A DNA stretch of 32,519 nt from the NCBI GenBank assembly GCA_026416035.1, contig JAOAFY010000002.1:1-32519 (forward strand), written 5' to 3'. Source of the stretch: Coriobacteriia bacterium (GTDB lineage: Bacteria; Actinomycetota; Coriobacteriia; Anaerosomatales; Anaerosomataceae). The position numbers and the translations under genes are program-made. A model generated the notes under the pieces. It had not been told where the DNA came from. It was given only the letters and a program-made list of their open reading frames with translations, and ran no database searches. Positions 29,801 through 32,519 of the stretch are shown piece after piece. The first letter of the stretch is position 1, and the number at the start of each line of letters is the position of its first letter.

Positions 29801-32519
29801 GGATCTGTCAGCAGGAGGCGGGACGCCAGCCGCTGGTAGATGACTGCTTCTTGCGGAGTGATGCCGAGGTCCCTGAGCTCGATCTGGCTGGTCGACCATG
29901 CCAGGTCAAGCGCTCGTTGGGCGCTGCGGATGTCCCGGTACTTCTCCGCCAAGGCGACGGCCTTCTCCCGGCTGTCCGCTGCCCCGAGGGCCACAGCAAG
30001 CCGGGCCGACTGTCCCGGTTCGAGCACGAGCGTCTGGCGGATCGAGCAGATCGGGTCGAGGACCGGCCCCGTCGTGCCGGTCAGCCTGCCGTCACCGACG
30101 ATCGCCGCGGCGGTCGCAGGGGTCCCGAGCCGGCCGAGGAACGCCGCCCGATCCGTCTCGTACGACCACGTGCAGCGCGTCCCGATGTCGCACGCGATCA
30201 CGTGCACTGCCCAGACGCGGGGCTCTTCAGAGGATCGCGGCCGCCGAGAGAGCAGCAAGGCGCCAAGCTCGTCGAGCGCCTCGGTCTCGACGAAGAGGTT
30301 GCTGAAGGCTCGATGCGCCTGATCCGCGCCGCGGGGAGCGAGCGTGACCTCTGCGTAGGAGGTCACTTCGAGGTACGCCGCCTCGCGGCGCCGGTTCGTG
30401 ACGGTGACGCGACGGACCTCGACGTCGTCTTCGGGAGAGACCACCACCTCGGTGTGCGACTCGATGCCGTCATCGACGCGTCGGAACTCGGCCTTGTCCG
30501 GCGAGAACACGACGTGGTACTCGTCCGGCTCAGCGCACGTCGGCTGGTACGCGACGGACCACGCCTTCTTCTTCTCGACGTCTTTCAGGTAGATGAAGAA
30601 TCCCCAGCAGTCGCGGGTGATGTCCTCGCGATAGCGTGTGACGGTCCTGTCGCGCCACCGCGAATACCCGCCGCCCGCGTTGGTGACCATCACGGAGTAC
30701 GAGCCGTTCGACAGGAAGTGCGTGGCCGGGACGGGGGTGTGAGGCGTCGGGTATGAGCGCGTCACGGGAGGAGGAGTCTCGCGAACAGGCCTGACGAACT
30801 CGACCTCCTCGACGTGGGGCCGGGCGAGCTGGACCCGCCGTGGTGCGCGCTCCTGCAGCAGCAGCTCGGCTGTCTGGACGACGGGATCGTGGTGGAACCG
30901 GCGCTGCGCGGCACCGTCGACGAGCACGTTGCCCAGCGCGACGAGGCTCATGCCCTGGTGGTGGGCCATGTACGCCCGTACGACGGCGCGTTCACGGCCG
31001 GCCGGGACGCGGCCGGGGGTGTAGTCGATGGCCTCGTAGAAGCCGAACCGGCCGCGAGCCCCCTGGTCAGCCAACGCCCCGAGGTTCTCGGCAGCAGCCG
31101 CAGGCTCCACGAGGAGCGCGAGCATGGTGGCGTACGGAGCGATGACCACGTCGTCCGACAGGCCGCGCTTGAGTCCGAGGCCTGGGACACCGAATGCCTG
31201 GTACTGATAGGTCATGGCCGCGTCTCGTGCGGCGAATGCGGATTCGGAGACACCCCATGGCACGCCGCGCTGCCGTCCGTACTGGATCTGGCGCCGGACG
31301 ACGGATCGATAGGTGATGTCAAGCAGCGTGCCGGGGTAGTTCCGCATGACCAGGAGCGGCATGAGGTACTCGAACATGCTCGCGCTCCAGCTCACGAGAG
31401 CCTTGCCCGCGCCCGTCTCCGTGATCGCCCTGCTCAGGCGGAACCAGTGCTCCTGGGGGACGTCGCCTTTCGCGATGGCGACGAAGCTCGCAAGCCGGCA
31501 CTCGCTCGCGAGCATGTCGTAGAAGGACGGGTCGAGGCGGCCTTCGGCGGTGTTGAATCCGATCGAGAACACCTTGCGGTTCTCGTCGAACAGCATGCGG
31601 AAATCCATGCTCTGCCACATCTGCTGGGCGATGTCGGCAGCGAGCCTGAGTTCGGCCAGGAGGCGGCCGTTCGCCTCCCGTGCGCCCCGGATGCCAGCCA
31701 GCACCGCCGCCGACCACTCCGCGGCTTCAGGCATCGCAGACAGCTCCGCCAGGCAGGCTTCGACGAGGTCGAGACCTTCGGCGAGGCCTACCAGGCTCGG
31801 GACGTGGCGCATCAGCGGTGCGAGACGGTCGTCCTCGCGCGCGGCTTGAGGGGCGGTGGCAAGCAGCGCCGCCCACGGCGCGAGCGCATCGATCTCCTCG
31901 ACCAGCGAGTCGATGTGGCGGACGACAGCACGCACCGCGTCGCGCACCGCCTCGCAGTCGCACGCGGCGCCTTCTCCTGAAGCGACGAGCCCGGAGGCCA
32001 AGTCGGCGGCCTTCTGGGCAAGCGGGCGCCACGACAGCAGTGCAGAGCGCCACTCCGCGAGGTTGCAGGGCTCGGTGTCGAGCTCGATGCGCCGGGACAG
32101 CTCCTCCAGGGCGGTCCGGACGGCTGCCGCCGAGCGCGCGTCGGCGTACGCTCGCCGGTTCTCTATCACGTCTTCGAGCGCCACGCGGACCGTGTCGAGC
32201 ACGCCGTGACGCGCGCGCGGCGGGACGATCGGGGCTTCCGACAACTCGAGGAGCCCGTGCCTGAGCGCGATCAGGTGGCCGGCCAGGTTGCCGCTGTCGA
32301 CGGTAGAGACGTACGTCGGGCGCAGAGGCTGCAGAGTCGAGGTGTCGTACCAGTTGTAGAAGTGGCCGCGGAAGCGCTCCAGCCCGGCCATCGTCGCGAG
32401 GGTGCGCGAGGTGCGGTCGACTGCATCGGATGTCGTGAGGTAGCCCAAGTCGTGGGCGGTGAGCGTCGCAAGGAGCTGGAGCCCCATGTTCGTCGGCGAC
32501 GTGCGGTGCGCGACGACGG
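26884..32519 (-). CDS. GH94 / cyclic beta-1,2-glucan synthase-like protein (partial, N-terminus outside window)
   Basis: An open frame of 1877 codons that continues past the window end. The first visible part (RTSPTNMGLQLLATLTAHDL, GHFYNWYDT, YVSTVDSGNLAGHLI, and later FRMLFDENRKVFSIGFN and AYMAHHQGMSL) is the glycoamylase-like domain of NdvB-type proteins. Two GH94 supersandwich domains follow, at about 30720–30180 and 29300–28480. The (alpha/alpha)6 GH94 domain is at about 28400–27080, with GGGDWNDGMN; the likely general-acid Asp codon is 27853–27855. In NdvB the GT84 synthase lies further N-terminal, which would be beyond 32519. Phosphorolysis or chain-length control of beta-1,2-glucans is the family role. 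It could instead be a phosphorylase without GT84. Confidence 0.88.
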   Translation of the reverse strand, partial: VVAHRTSPTNMGLQLLATLTAHDLGYLTTSDAVDRTSRTLATMAGLERFRGHFYNWYDTSTLQPLRPTYVSTVDSGNLAGHLIALRHGLLELSEAPIVPPRARHGVLDTVRVALEDVIENRRAYADARSAAAVRTALEELSRRIELDTEPCNLAEWRSALLSWRPLAQKAADLASGLVASGEGAACDCEAVRDAVRAVVRHIDSLVEEIDALAPWAALLATAPQAAREDDRLAPLMRHVPSLVGLAEGLDLVEACLAELSAMPEAAEWSAAVLAGIRGAREANGRLLAELRLAADIAQQMWQSMDFRMLFDENRKVFSIGFNTAEGRLDPSFYDMLASECRLASFVAIAKGDVPQEHWFRLSRAITETGAGKALVSWSASMFEYLMPLLVMRNYPGTLLDITYRSVVRRQIQYGRQRGVPWGVSESAFAARDAAMTYQYQAFGVPGLGLKRGLSDDVVIAPYATMLALLVEPAAAAENLGALADQGARGRFGFYEAIDYTPGRVPAGRERAVVRAYMAHHQGMSLVALGNVLVDGAAQRRFHHDPVVQTAELLLQERAPRRVQLARPHVEEVEFVRPVRETPPPVTRSYPTPHTPVPATHFLSNGSYSVMVTNAGGGYSRWRDRTVTRYREDITRDCWGFFIYLKDVEKKKAWSVAYQPTCAEPDEYHVVFSPDKAEFRRVDDGIESHTEVVVSPEDDVEVRRVTVTNRRREAAYLEVTSYAEVTLAPRGADQAHRAFSNLFVETEALDELGALLLSRRPRSSEEPRVWAVHVIACDIGTRCTWSYETDRAAFLGRLGTPATAAAIVGDGRLTGTTGPVLDPICSIRQTLVLEPGQSARLAVALGAADSREKAVALAEKYRDIRSAQRALDLAWSTSQIELRDLGITPQEAVIYQRLASRLLLTDPYSRLKVYTETENRLPVSALWSIGISGDYPILLVEIERLEDTPLVRQALLAHQYWRSRGFECDLVILNTKPSAYSSALDGRLRALVRTGHALQMLDRPAGVHLRTADQIAPEVIDALRSTARAVLKADAGPIALQLDQRAVRPLPPNPLHPAASPSHDPLPAFERPALVHDNGFGGFDPATGEYVVVLEPGVTTPAPWINVFANPTFGSYISEAGVGCTWALNSHENRITTWNNDPVSDGTGELFYVRDDETGEHWSPTPAPARADAPYVIRHSPGCTTFEHTSHGLKQQVAYFVSADKPVRIATVRIENLTGRERRVSLFHVVEWSIGDSRSKAQQRVVTWWDDHAQALMAHNWFNPDFPGRPAFLAADRDPTSFTADRMEFLGRNGHPARPAAMRAERLAGTTGRFLDNCGALHHAVTLVPGAHVEVSFFLGQADTVEQAHALLHALREPGTAARERDAARALWRETLGRLEIRTPDETLDRLVNGFLLYQALACRFWGRTALYQSSGAFGFRDQLQDCLALMYVRPDLVREHIVEASRRQFIEGDVLHWWQPVSGRGVRTRFVDDRLWLPLLVAEYVEATGDEDILDVETPFVEGPPVPEGREDLYFEPQPSLHVATVYEHCVRAIEASSGVGPHGLPLMGGGDWNDGMNRVGIGGAGESVWMAWFLDVVLRAFSRIAERRGDLAAAERWRSRAHQLIAAVEREAWDGAWYRRAYFDDGTPLGSRANDECRIDAIAQSWAAIAGSGDPARVQRALESVEEKLIRWDDGLVALLTPPFDRMPNDPGYIKGYVPGVRENGGQYTHAAVWVALAYASIGDGDEAVAILDLINPLTHAVDAETVARYKVEPYVLAADVYSVDPHVGRGGWTWYTGSAAWYYRVAIRDICGLRLVARDGTRFLAFEPCVPKSWGSWSVRYRHGSSTYEIAFENPRGVNRGVERVECDGQLVPDGLVPLHDDGRTHLVRVVMLGG

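Noticed and set aside
27931-30756. Plus-strand open frame of over 900 codons
   Set aside because: It is exactly antisense to the GH94 protein, whose motifs are unambiguous; no domain was seen.

Overview
This is a chromosomal window from a high-GC actinobacterium, centred on the replication origin. The gene order jag–yidC–yidD–rnpA–rpmH / oriC / dnaA–dnaN–recF–DUF721–gyrB–gyrA, many GTG/TTG starts, a short YidC without the large periplasmic domain, and a subtilase with cell-wall-binding type 2 repeats fit a Gram-positive lineage. Coriobacteriia or a relative is my best guess, by inference only.

Layout. 1–1724 (minus) is the rpmH–rnpA–yidD–yidC–jag operon, read away from the origin from a strong promoter at 1774–1803. 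1773–2426 is a gene-free origin region with many DnaA boxes, several in 12-bp phase, and a plus-strand promoter reading toward dnaA. 2427–3257 encodes an ATPase-fold (GHKL) plus helix-turn-helix protein whose stop overlaps the dnaA start. A second DnaA-box cluster lies between dnaA and dnaN. The plus strand continues with dnaN, recF, a DUF721 gene, gyrB, a two-helix membrane protein, gyrA, a HAD phosphatase and a MacA/MacB-like export system (adaptor, ATPase, permease).

16936–17903 holds two divergent housekeeping genes (bifunctional nuclease family; YjbQ family), followed by a lone tRNA-Ile(GAT) with a clear promoter. 18081–23742 (minus) is a compact six-gene run: FAD amine oxidase, DUF1365, cyclopropane-fatty-acid-synthase-like methyltransferase, PEBP/YbhB-like putative lipoprotein, baeRF-type protein and a small membrane-anchored protein. 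The first three resemble known fatty-acid-modification clusters. A divergent short-chain dehydrogenase is next to them, across an 84-bp region with direct repeats and a dyad.

24704–26878 encodes a secreted subtilase with three cell-wall-binding repeats; its ribosome binding site lies in the arm of a perfect 12-bp inverted repeat. The window closes with a very large GH94 / cyclic beta-1,2-glucan-synthase-like protein on the minus strand, cut by the window end.

The least conventional points are the ATPase-HTH gene coupled to dnaA, the two-sided origin with phased boxes, the occluded ribosome binding site of the subtilase, and the lipid-modification operon carrying a baeRF gene.
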